This document shows positions 21,549 to 33,020 of a stretch of DNA of 64,000 nt, one piece after another. Numbering within the stretch: position 1 is the stretch's first letter; every line of letters starts with the position of its first letter. Source of the stretch: Gari tellinella. Taxonomy: Eukaryota > Mollusca > Bivalvia > Cardiida > Psammobiidae. Under the pieces are notes generated by a model. That model was given only the letters and a program-made list of their open reading frames with translations, had not been told where the DNA came from and ran no database searches. The stretch covers positions 34,551,246 to 34,615,245 of the forward strand of contig OV277866.1 in NCBI GenBank assembly GCA_922989275.2. The letters are read 5' to 3'. Made by a program: the position numbers and the translations under genes.

Positions 21549-24500
21549 GTAAAGCTTTTTACACTCATTAACGTACTTTATATAAAAAATGTTTTAGATA
21601 TGAACGACAGTTTTTGGATGACATTAAGTTATGAACTGCGGGCAAAGAAAGTTATCCTGGAAGGGTTCATGTTACATTAAGATATGATACCTTTTGAATC
21701 CCGTAAACTTCCTTTATTAACGTTAGACAAATGTTTACCAAATTTGAAACTTCTTATTAAGGCGATTACATGCATACGCACCGATTGAAACGGTAATGTG
21801 TAACAGAGGTTCGCTATGTAAAGTTCTCCGCTACACAACCTACGTCATTGTATGACAAATAGGCCTAGCTTATGAAATGATGTTTGAGTGGGATTATTCT
21901 AATCAGTAAAATTACTTTCTAACACTGACAGCATGCGTCTAAACATTTGATGGTTGTTAACTGTCGATTGCCATTTGTACTTGTATAATGTTAAGCTGTT
22001 TTATCTTTCGAAATCTACATTCATAGCGTAATTACTCCGGTTGATGCGGCTGACATAATGTTACACTCTAAGATGAAGTTGCATTACAAAACGAAACCAG
22101 GATGGAAAGAATGTAAACTGTTCGTATAAACTTAAATTAAAGTTATGAAACGCTTTATCCTTTCAATTGTACCACTATCAATTCATTTGTTGAAGGTTCA
22201 CTAAGGTTCCGGTTAGGGATAGTATTTCTCAAACTAAAATAGTTATTATGTCTGCATTAAATCCTTTGGTGTTAATACTCATTATAATCCTATCGCCGAA
22301 AATATTCGATTTAGTAGTAACACTATAGGTTTGGAACAGATATGAAGGAGAAAACTTTCGAACACTTGAATTTACTCCCTCTTCTCTGGAGCCTTGGTTC
22401 ACGAAGGAACATGCTTTACCTTGGTTTTGAGAGAGAGATCAGGGAAGAATGGGCCTCGCAGTTTACAAAGACATATATAAGGACGAATGTAAATATAAAC
22501 ATATAAACATTGACAAAAGTAGTGGATATATTGTTGTGTTTTATTAACATATCAAAATTTAAATAATTATACGTTGACTGAACACGCTATATATAGCTTC
22601 GGTCGATATCGATTGTTTACGCTACGTCTCCGGGTAGGTCAGGTTCATATTTAAAATAAGGTTTTGATACCTATACGCCATCGTGGTCGAGAGAGTACAG
22701 TAGTATTTTATTACGTACATGTATGACCACCTAGCGGTTTTTTTTTTGTTATTTTTGTTATTGTTTTATGTATACGAATTTGCAGGAAGGAGAAGCAGAA
22801 TGGATTGACACTCTCTTTGGATCTGATTTATATATCATAGTCACGAAGAGTGTACCTATACATTTGTTCCATACAAACAGTAAATAACACGATCAAAGGG
22901 TTTCTGAAGGAGCCCTTTGATCAGGGATGAAAATGTTTGCCATTTTTAGTTGTCATACATTGACTAGAATTGATTGGAAACCGGAAGAGTCTATTAAAAA
23001 TGTCAGTGATAAATGAGTTAAGACATTTGCTACCGGTATCTAGCAATGAGAGACCACATCGGGTAACATTTTACATTCATTTAAAACTTTCAATTGTTTA
23101 AAAAGTGTAACGTTTTAGTTATCTATGGCACATTTTTCATTAGAGATGTCTATGTTGAACAATTCAAGTAAACTGACCGTTTGAAAATTAATGTAATAGT
23201 AAATAAAATATAGAACCAAACGGGGATCGAACCCACATTTTATCATTTTACAAATACCCTTACACGCTACCAATTACTCTAACTCGATTATTGATTAAAA
23301 TTCGACACAGAATGAACAATATCCTTAAATTCCTATCCGTTAACCAAATCGGAAAGTATCGACTTTATATGGAAGCTAAATGTATATTTTCAGTGACGTA
23401 GGAATATTCAAATTTTGACAGGTCAATAAAACCAAATAATAAATTGAACGTCACAATCTGCATGTATATTTGCTTGTATATTTGTATATTTGCGTTCGTA
23501 TCTCGTGTATATTAGATGTTTAAACCGTTAACACTAACGTAAATGCATGAACATGCTAAAAATCTTTCTACAATATTACCTTGGCTTTTTCATTCTAATG
23601 AATCTAAACGGATTGAATATACGTAAGGAAAATAATGGCACTCTTGGTACAGCTGTAGCATTGTCTAACACACAAATACCTCGTATATGACGCTATGTAG
23701 GACAGTAAAGTAGGTCAGTAGGTAACATAAGAAATGGCTTGTTAAACTTCACAGGTATATTTTTTTGGCGCTTAATTCACTAACCATGGTCAGAATAATC
23801 ACCTAAACCAAATTAAGGTAGGCCTAATGTGCGAATATGAGTTATGTTAAGTAAAAACGTAGGTAATTAGGTCAAATTATAGAAAAGCTTTTGAACACAC
23901 TTTATGCCTTTTGGAACCTATGCTTCATTGCATTTTACTCAGAATGATTACCTTGAAAATACGACATGTAGGTGTGAATATGGTATAAAACGTTGGGGTC
24001 AAAAGTTGGTAAATAGCGAACTTTTATATAATAGACTTCTGAACACTCTAACCCTTATATAGTTATATAGAAAAATTTACAATTCAATTTACCGTTTAGC
24101 TCAACACGGTGTTATGACAAACCGATTCAGTTGCTTCTTCATGCAACTTCCAACATAATGATAAACTTCAGTTTGCATTCGGTATAATCGAAAACTTCCT
24201 CAGGTTAGCGATATAGAACATTTATGGTCATCTTGCTTTATCATAAATTTCGATATGTTGTACAATTTATTGTAAAAAATATTTTGATTCACATTTATAA
24301 GATATTTCCGAGTCAATAATACCTCAAGTAATGTTATTTACATCACCCACTGTCATGCGTATTGCATTGACAAAACTCAAACGTTCTAATTTAATAATGT
24401 TAAATAAGGAGCATATTCGTCATTTTCCTACACTGTTTTCTGCTCACATATTCTCCGAAATTTAAAGAATTAAGCAACCTGTGTACAAATGGAAAAATAT

Positions 24501-24580
24501 CTTTATTAAAGATACAATTAATAAATACTTATAAATTATCTTAACCTTAACCTTGACACATAGAGGACTTTGTTTTTAAG
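21549..24580 (+). other. 3-kb intron with minor repeats
   Basis: No exon recognised. A small perfect hairpin, GATCAAAGGG with CCCTTTGATC, is at 22891-22922. A tRNA-like B-box relic on the minus strand (GGGTTCGATCCCC at about 23223-23236) has no convincing partner arms. The rest is AT-rich with stops in all frames. Confidence 0.5.
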
Positions 24581-26298
24581 ACATAGAAGAAGTTCTGAAA
24601 AGGGAGCATACCATTTGCAATGTCAAAGTTGAAGTTGCTTTGCACCACGAATGTCTCGGAAACATTCAAGGTGTGGGATAAATACCTGCATTTGTCAAGC
24701 CAGATGATGTTGTCATATCACATGTAGATCCTGTACTATTTAATTTTTTGACAAAATCTAAAACTGACAAACTGTCACTAGAAAAGTCATAGAAAGAAAA
24801 CAACGCCTCCCTGATTTGGCCTGAAGACTGCTCTACAATCAATGACATAACCATTAAATGTTACCTGACTGCAGACCAAGAAAACAGTCAAGCACTTTCA
24901 AAGTCATGGACCGATACAGTAAGGAGAATATTTGCGTCTTTCATGGACAATATTTCAGTTCACAAAGAAGTAATTCCAAGCAATATATGGTCAAAGGCTG
25001 TAGAGTCGCTTGCTAAAATCAGTGTAGATGATCCAAGTCAAGTCATTGTTTCAAAGAAGAATGATACGAATGAAATAGTGATTGTCGGAGTGAAAAAAGC
25101 AGCCCAAATTTTATCAAATACATTGAAGGAAAATGTCAAGACGATAGAAAAAAAATTGGCAATTGCCAGAACAACCAAATCTGAACGCGTCGAAATTTAT
25201 AAACTTAAGTCACAAACATTTCAGAAACTGAACCTTCAAACAAAATTAGAACAAACACACCCTGGATTACAAGTATCGTTCGACAAAACCAGTCACGAAA
25301 TTATTATTACAGGACAGGCAGAGAACATACGGAAGGCTGAACAAATGATTTATAAAGAAACGAGGACTTTTATATCAAAAACCTTTTCAATTTTGGAGTC
25401 TCAGCGAGTTCTGTTAGAGAGTGATACTGTTAAACAACATCTAGAATCAAAATGGCACAAAAAGAAATTGATAGCTGCTTGGGAATTGCATCAAAACAAG
25501 ATCGATATTTGCGGTGCAAAACATATAGTATTGTCCAAGAATGTGCGGATATCTTGAGTGAATGTTTAATCGAACACGAGATGAAAATTGATGACTCAGC
25601 AGTATCTGTTATTCAGTCAGACAAGTGGAATAAACTGGTTTCTGCTCTCAAGGTGCAACACAAAGGTAAGGTACATATTACTATTGACCTTTATGCAGGA
25701 AAACAGAACATCTGTATAAGAAGTACGGATGATATTGGAAGCGAAATGATTGCAGCAGTGGGTCAATTCCTTGCCAGAAACACGATTATGGAAGAAGAAC
25801 TAGAAATACATCCAGTTGTTGTTGCATTTCTCAACCGGCATTGTAAAAATGACATTTCAAACATACAAAGTTCGCATTCAGATGACTTTGTGAAATTTGA
25901 AATAGACCATGCCAGCAGAATGTCAGTGAGTGGCAATTTAGACGGCATTAACAAATCAATGCAGTGTTTATATCAGCTTGCTGACCGCGTCAAGAAACGA
26001 CGACTAAAACTGAGCAAACCGGGCCTTGCTCGTCATTTACAAAGTGTGGATGGTCAAGACACATTAAGCCATATAGAGAGAAATATTAGATGTACGATCA
26101 TTACTGAAACGGGACGGAGACAAGAAACCGCAGAGATGACCAAGATACAAATCACTGAGCAATATCAGACGGAAGATGGAAGAAATATCAAAATATGCAT
26201 TGGCGATTTAACTGGAGTCAGTGTCGACGCACTAGCATGTGCTGCTGATAAGAAATTAAAACTCACAGCTGGTTTGGCACAATGCATACTAACGAAGG
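24581..26298 (+). pseudogene. PARP14-like large exon: RRM end, KH-like repeats, macro domain start
   Basis: The acceptor TTTTTAAG precedes and the donor GTAAGT follows. The reading begins DIEEVLKREHTICNVKVEVA, the close of the last RRM. It passes an in-frame TAA (24679) and TAG (24790) and then stays open through KH-like units, for example NEIVIVGVKKAAQILSNTL and HEIIITGQAENIRKAEQMI, each of the PARP14 type I-x-I-x-G followed by a helix. Near 25535 one base is lost and the frame moves; further repeats follow (FEIDHASRMSVSGNLDGINK). The exon ends in a macro-domain start, KICIGDLTGVSVDALACAAD and LTAGLAQCILTK. The usual N-A-A-N of the ADP-ribose site reads C-A-A-D. Two stops and one shift make this copy non-functional as read. 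Confidence 0.8.
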
Positions 26299-27300
26299 GT
26301 AAGTTTGCACCTGCTAGTTTATATTGGGATTTTTTTTATTCTTCCCCGGTTAAGAAAACTAAAAGCATTATAAAATTGGGAGGATTCTAACATTTTGTTT
26401 AAATTCAAGGGATCCGAAAAGTTATTAGCTTGTTTATATGTCGAGTTACTTGGTAACATATATGGCTCTTAACTGCTTGCATTGGACATGACTGATTAGA
26501 TGGATGGATGCGGTTTTTACGGCACTGTGACACACAATAGGTCATAGCGCATCGACGAATGATAAGGGATGATGAAATTTAGATGCTAATGATTTCAGTA
26601 AGATGATTTTGGCTAATCCCATTCGCTATGAAGCTGATCATGGGATCGAAACTACCGACCTGCCTGCCTTTTAGTTCTTGGAAGGGGGATAATCTCTGTC
26701 TAAGCAGAATGATAAAGCTTACAATTATTAAATTTATATACTAGATCTATATGTTTTTTCAGCGTAACAACTTGAAACGGATAAACGAACAATTTTGTCA
26801 AATTTGAAAAAAGCCATTGTAGTCGGGTCAAGACCGTGAAGGGATTGGTAATGAAATTAATAATAATTCATTCCTGTACTTGATTTCATGAGTTTGATAC
26901 CTGCATAGTTCACGTACAAGTGCTTAATAGTCTCTTTGTTAATTTATATTCTGCAGTGTTTGAAGTAGACTGACTCTACAACCCACTTTTGTAGCAAAGC
27001 GTATGAATGCGATTATCATTAGGCGTATTCGACAGTTCATGCTTTATTTCAATAGTATTTTTTTACGTAAAGCAACATCCCAGTCGAATACAATAGGATG
27101 CGTTCAATCGAAACTCCTCAGCTCCTTCCTATGTGTGTTTATTAAAATGGTGAGTTCGTTGAGTAACAGCCGCCGAAATAATCCATAACAAGTGTTTGAT
27201 TGTTTTATTCTAAATATAATATGTACCTGTGTGCCAATCGAATACGCCTAACGCTTGTATATTGAAAACAAATTGTAAGTATATAAACACATTTATTAAG
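26299..27300 (+). other. Intron, nothing recognised
   Basis: No exon seen between the two macro-domain exons. It is AT-rich, with no supported repeats. Confidence 0.4.
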
Positions 27301-27555
27301 GTGGTGTCGATATCAAGACGCAGTGCAGAGCGTACTTGCAGATAAACAATCAGTTGGAAGAGGGCGACGTAATTGTTATTCAACCGGGTGGACTGCAGTG
27401 CAAAAGGGTCATTTTTATAAACGGGCCTGAGTGGAACAGACATTCACGAAAGGTGTTTAAAAAAATGATGGATTCCGTGCAGAATATTCTTCAGCATGCT
27501 GAGCAGGAACAGGCTTTCAGCGTAGCTTTACCAGTACTATTCTGTGGCAAGACGG
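27301..27555 (+). pseudogene. PARP14-like exon: macro domain middle
   Basis: The acceptor TTTATTAAG precedes and the donor GTATGA follows. It is 255 bp, phase 1-1. It continues the previous exon as GGVDIKTQCRAYLQINNQLE, then EGDVIVIQPGGLQCKRVIF as the central strands and SVALPVLFCGKT as the strand leading to the glycine-rich loop. Macro domains bind ADP-ribose, and in PARP14 proteins they read or remove ADP-ribosylation. No lesion is present in this block. Confidence 0.8.
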
Positions 27556-28739
27556 GTATGAACACATTTTGTATTGCTTTATCCCTTTACACCATAGCCT
27601 GGTTCTAGTTTTGAAGACGACTGATCACTTAAAGGAGATAGAGAAAGTAAAGCAAAACGCGTTTTAGGCGCATTTAATGGAAATTATTTATTGTGATATA
27701 TGTTTATGACTATTAATTGGAATTTCAGTGGAGGATTATTAATTGCGCTAAAAGGTGTTTCTGTTGGGGAGTAAATAATGTTCCAATGTATCAGCATTTA
27801 TAATTAATTTGCGGATATGTGCAGTTGTAAGCATTTAGATCTGGACTTTTATCGAAATGTCACGTTTTTTATTCATTAAGGTGTGTATGCTAGCAATTGG
27901 CATGGCCTATAATGATGTACTCATTATAACTTTGCACTGGTCATACACGTTTGTTTAGTACAATCATTGTTTGCAAGGTCTTCAGTTATGAGGTTTGCAG
28001 TTCAATAATGTTGACAGCTGTGAATTTATACTACCGCATTAATGGAACAGAACATCTATTTAGAAAATGTATTGCAGTAGACATATTTTCTACTCGTATG
28101 TGTTATTTGAAAGGACCGTACGATTCGAAACAGAGTTATTATTGTAACAAAGAAAGACATGCTATACAACTTAAAGAGTTCTTTAAGTTAATTTTAAAAT
28201 AAACAATTGAACGTTTATCTTTAAAAACAACAAACAACTATTGCGATTACGGATATACATCAATCACAACAGAAATAACTATTATAAGTTATAGTTTTGA
28301 AAGCTTATTGATTTCATTTTGACTTTTTTTCAGCCTATACTTTGCTTTGAAATACGATTACGTTTGTGGATCTATTTAAGATTTCAAGTACTTCGGAATG
28401 TCATCCACATACAAGCTGTTTTAAACGTAACTTTTGCTTTATACTAAACAATGGAAAATAGAACGTCATTTTCAGATATAAACCGCCTTTTAGTGAAATT
28501 CTGTGCAGTTGGCCAATCAGAGTCGGTTATTCAGTGTTTCCATTTACGTGAAGACTGGAGTATTCCCACCAAAAATAAACTATTGTGAGGACAACTTGAT
28601 TGGCAGGTTATCGTTGCTGGCAGCAGAAAACAGGTGACACAGGTGCGTGTATTGAATAACAACCACCAATTGCACGTCACATAGTGACATAGCTTTGTAA
28701 ACAATATTCTTTATTTGGATTTATGTGCGGTTTAAATCG
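27556..28739 (+). other. Start of the 15.8-kb intron, nothing recognised
   Basis: AT-rich with no exon-like block. The next macro-domain exon is at 43382. Confidence 0.4.
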
Positions 28740-28836
28740 GTTAGACTGCAAATGACAAGTCTTCGTGAAATAGACGGGCTCCGCCGACACTCCACCACGT
28801 CTATTGTCACGAAGGCTTGTCCTAATGCAGTCTAAC
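28740..28836. repeat. 97-bp palindromic hairpin
   Basis: The left arm starts GTTAGACTGCAAATGACAAG and the right arm ends GTCCTAATGCAGTCTAAC. The arms pair over about 37 bp with a few mismatches around a GC-rich loop, GGCTCCGCCGACACTCC. It ends three bases before the TA duplication of the TIR element at 28840, so this element lies immediately next to it. Confidence 0.8.
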
Positions 28837-29240
28837 ATACAGTACTGTTTAAGCTAAAGTATACACAAAGTGCACTGCCAGTTAACTTGGTGTAAACTGA
28901 CAGTGCACTGACAGTTAACTGATAGTGCACTGAGATTTAGGATTTTAATGCTTGGCTCTTGCATGAGAAAGCTCATGTAGGATACACATCATGCATTAAG
29001 CTGCCACCTGTCTTAAAGATCTATTTCTGTTCAGGGTCACATTAGAGAGGTTTTTGTTACTTTTAACTACAATAGTATATAAATGTGCGTTTGCAAGACA
29101 GGTGGCAACTTAATGCAGAAACGGCTATGATCACAATTGTGTGAATACAGTAAAATCCATATGAACTGGACACACACGTATGATTTGGAGTATTAAAGAC
29201 AGGTGGCTATTTAATACAGAAAGAAAGCGAACATGTGAGT

Positions 29241-30382
29241 ATAACCAACTAGCTCAGTGGTATTATATCTGAACTGTTTACAGTTTATAGATTAAACGGT
29301 TAAAACTCTAAGGAGGGTGGGGTCGCCGGGCGTGAGATAATAAATACAACGACAAGCCTGGTTCTCTTCATACGTCTAATTAGGTACGCTCTTTTACACA
29401 CCATTACACATAAAAGAAGTCATACACCATGGCAAACATCAGGGCAAAATACTTCAAAGAATTAGCATCCTGAAAATACATTGGTTAAAAGCACACTAAG
29501 CATTTGTCTAATAATATATCCTTAAAACTGAACAAAAAGCATATATGTTGTGAACATTCACAACATGACTGTTGTGAATATTTACAACATAACAACATAA
29601 TGTAACTTATCCAACATAACAGTTGAAACAACATAATACCAACTTTCAACGCCTTTGTCAATACTTGTATCAATGTTCTAAGTGGCTATACAGCATACAA
29701 CCCCCATTTACAAAATGGACTCAACCTATATAATAACTTAATGCCTTCTATGCATTAAATATACAAAATAACACAATATTCAATACAGAACAATTCTTAC
29801 CAGTTTATCGAACTAAACGCTCTTCAGTACCAACTCCACACCAAACTCACTCACTCCATGGTGTCCAAACAATGTGCTGCTGTAAAGATTAAAGGTGAAC
29901 ATTCCAAGTATGATGTTGTGACTATGTTACAAATGTTAGTAAGATAAATGAAGGTTCAAGCTTCCATTTCAACTTTCGCGAATGGCGCGAAAACACATTA
30001 CAAACGATTCACGAACCGAAAATGCCTCAAATGATATTTAATTTAAACGGAACAATTCATGCCACGTTGCAGAACTATATTAACAACATTTCCTATAGAT
30101 TCCCAATAATGGAAATAGCTGACACACCCCAATACAACCGACAATCTTCTTCAAACCTTCAAAACTAGTTTGTCAAGTCCCCGGTAAAGCAGAGCTCTTT
30201 ACCCAACGAGAACAACCAATGAACTGCCTATAATGCAAGAGCTACTCTTCAATGACGTCACTCAGGCGTAATCATCCAAAAGGACATAATAAAACCGCAA
30301 TAGAAATTAAAAGCTGGAATGTAGCAAATATAAACGAAATGGGACAAATAATGGCGGAATGACAAATTTAAACCTGGTCACA
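29241..30382 (-). repeat. Gypsy 3' LTR (left copy)
   Basis: Matches 38479-39622 nearly base for base. In element orientation it starts TGTGACC and ends GGTTATA, an imperfect TG...CA type. It carries AACATTCACAACATGACTG-type internal short repeats of TTGTGAATATT/AACAT. Confidence 0.92.
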
Positions 30383-30384
30383 TA

Positions 30385-30397
30385 CTTCCCCTCTTTC
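30385..30397 (-). other. Polypurine tract
   Basis: In element orientation it reads GAAAGAGGGGAAG, two bases before the 3' LTR. It is the expected site of plus-strand priming. Confidence 0.8.
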
Positions 30398-30919
30398 AGA
30401 AAATGACGTCCCGTCATTTACCAAACATTCAAATGTCAATAACAGTCATCAAGTCAACAGTCGAACAGTCAAACATAAAGAAATTTCAACTACTAAACTA
30501 CTCTCCATAATCACCTAACTTATAGTCACAACATAACTATAACTTCTGAATACATAGTCACAACATGACTATAATATCTAAACTCAAAGTCACAACATAA
30601 TTGCAACATCTAAATTCTTTAAACTTGGTCATAATACAACTATAACCACAACAATATCTAATGTCCTGTACAATAAAGAACTACTATAAATTAATTTATT
30701 CTGACTGCTTTAAACTGCTACTACAATATTTAAATTTGTCTACTTCATAATAAAAAAAAACTATTTTATCTAATTTCTCCCCCACAACTAAATAGATACG
30801 TCCTCGGTATCTACTACTACTAATAAGCAAGAAATTAATGACAATACTGAAATGTAAAAATTAACTTAGACTATTTATAAAATACTGATTATCTACAAAT
30901 TAAAATCTACATGTGAATA
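30398..30919 (-). other. Gypsy 3' untranslated region
   Basis: Lies between the polypurine tract and the stop of the integrase frame. It contains AT-rich short repeats of the type CTATAAC/CACAAC and has no ORF. Confidence 0.6.
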
Positions 30920-33011
30920 TTACTTGGTAAATATTGCTGCTATAAGTTTATGAGCAGTATCACTATCCATTTCATTCAACACACCAGATTCTATGAGAGA
31001 ACTAAGAGCCATCATGCTACTGTCTACAGGTCTTACAACTAAAGAGTTCATGCAGTAGTCTTCGAATCTCTTTGGCGGCCTTCTTTCTCTCGTTGACTTC
31101 CTGGGTTGTGGCACTGGTGCATCCTTTTTCTGTCTCGTTCCTGTCTCCTGATTGGTTGGTTCTGGTCCAACAGCTTGCAACTCTTCAGTAGCATCTGAAT
31201 GAACTGCGGCAACAGGTTGATCCTTACTGCTCTCTACGTCTGTTATAACTGAATCTTCTTTTTCTGGTGGTTCTGGTAATGCTGTAACTTCGCCTATGTC
31301 TGGCGGGCCTGGGATCTCCTCTATAACTGGCGGATCTTTATCCTCTGTGGTTGTTTCAACAGATGACTGCTCTGATAACTGAACATCTGCATGCTCTTTA
31401 GCAACTGACTGGTCTGGTTGCTCAGTCTCTGTAGCCTGACTGTTCTCCTCTATAACTTCTGTATTCCCCTCTATAGTATTTCCTCCTTCAACTCTATCAG
31501 AGTTGTTTTGCGTCTCGTCGTCCATGTGAGGCTCCTGCAGAGAAGACTGTTCATCTGGATCCTGAGACAAAGACTCCTGATGGACATCTTCCTGCAACTG
31601 TGTTTGTGCATCTTCCAGCACAACAACATCATCAGTAGCTACACTACTGTGATCAGACACCTCGACGTTTGGATAATGAGCGTCCTCATTCAGACCAGTG
31701 TAAACCACCTGGTCATCTCCAAACTCGCTGTCTGACTCCGATTCTATGGATGCATCCACTTCTGTTTTCTCCTCTGTCCTCACAGTATCTCCTACATCTC
31801 CACTTGCCACGTCCTGATCGCTTTCGGTCGAGTCTACCAAAAACAACAAGTTTCGATGCAGAGTTCTAATCCGCTCTCCCTCCCTTACGCGGAATACGGG
31901 AATACCTTCTCTTGGCTGCTCTATGATGGTATAGATCCATTCCTCGAAACGGTCTTGGATCTTATGTTTCCCTTCAAACGCTGTTCGTTTAACTAAAACC
32001 TTGTCGCCGACTGCAAATTTCACTGATTTGGCCTTTCTGTCGTAATAAAGCTTCTGTTTGGATTTTGATTTACTAACTTTCTCTTCTACAATCTTCCTAG
32101 TCGTTTCTAATCTTTGTTGAAGGTCCTGAATATATTCTGATGTATTAGTGGCCGAAAATTCTGGATCTCTAATGCTTTCAAAAACAGTATCAATAGGTAG
32201 ATGAGGCTTTCGTCCAAACATAAGCTGAAAAGGCGACAATCTGGTCGACTCGTGCGGAGTACAATTGTAGGAGTATACCAGTGAACTGACATACTTCTTC
32301 CAATTGGACTTCTGCTCAGTCTCCAAGGTTCCAAGCATATCTAACAGTGTGCGGTTGAACCGTTCGGGGCCGGCATTACCTTGAGGGTGATACGGCGTAG
32401 TGTGAGACTTCTTCATGCCCATCGTACTACAAAGCTCATGAATCAGTTCACTCTCAAACTGTATGTAGTCTTGTTGGAATGCCGTAGTGAACAATGAAGT
32501 TCTCATAGAACGCTTCGGCGGTGGTCTTGGCTGTTTGGTTACGGGTAGGAATGGCAAGAGCGTACTTGGTGAAGTGGTCGGTTATAATAAGTATATTGCC
32601 GATTCCACGAGCTGGCTCCAATGTGAGATAGTCCATGCAGACTAGTTGAAGTGGATAGGTAGTGTGCAGGTTCACCAAAGGCGCTCTCTGTCCCATCTTA
32701 CTTTTCCTACGTAACCATCTATCACACTTCTTAACATGGTCCTCAACATCGGTTACCATTCCCGGCCAGTAAAACCTCTCTCTAATGAGTCTAGTTGTCC
32801 GTTCAATCCCTGGATGACCTACGCCATTGTGTATACCCTTCAGGATTTCTGCACGATAGGAACAAGGCACTACCAGTTGCTCAACTTCCTCATCGCCCTC
32901 CTTATAAATCCGGAAAAGAATGCCTCGCTTCATTTTCAGCCTCTTGAATTGCTTCTTCATAGTGAGGTTATCCTTTCTGAGAAATCCTTGGGGTATCCTG
33001 TCATCAATCAC
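30920..33011 (-). pseudogene. Gypsy integrase with acidic C-terminal extension, catalytic gap
   Basis: The N-terminal part (33011-32454) has the zinc-binding region, HNGVGHPGIERT and KKCDRWLRRK, where the second Cys of the usual C-x-x-C is Trp. The core begins VCMDYLTLE (first Asp). The reading then breaks at about 32470: RLHTV and stop on one side, QFESELIHEL on the other, so the segment expected to hold the second catalytic Asp is missing. The second part (32557-30920) keeps YHPQGNAGPERFNRTLLDML with the catalytic Glu, a chromodomain-less tail with KVLVKRTAFEGKHKIQDRF, and a long Glu/Asp/Ser-rich extension ending in a basic RERRPPKRFEDYC stretch. Without the second Asp this integrase should not join strands. 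Confidence 0.85.
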
Positions 33012-33020
33012 GGCTCGTCT

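Noticed and set aside
7305..24792. Reassigned stop codons (all four in-frame stops in the PARP14-like exons are TAA or TAG)
   Set aside because: Frameshift lesions are also present and other frames in the window end normally at TAA/TAG, so ordinary decay explains it better than an altered code.
31418..31869. Plus-strand frames within the gypsy integrase region
   Set aside because: They are antisense shadows of the acidic integrase extension.
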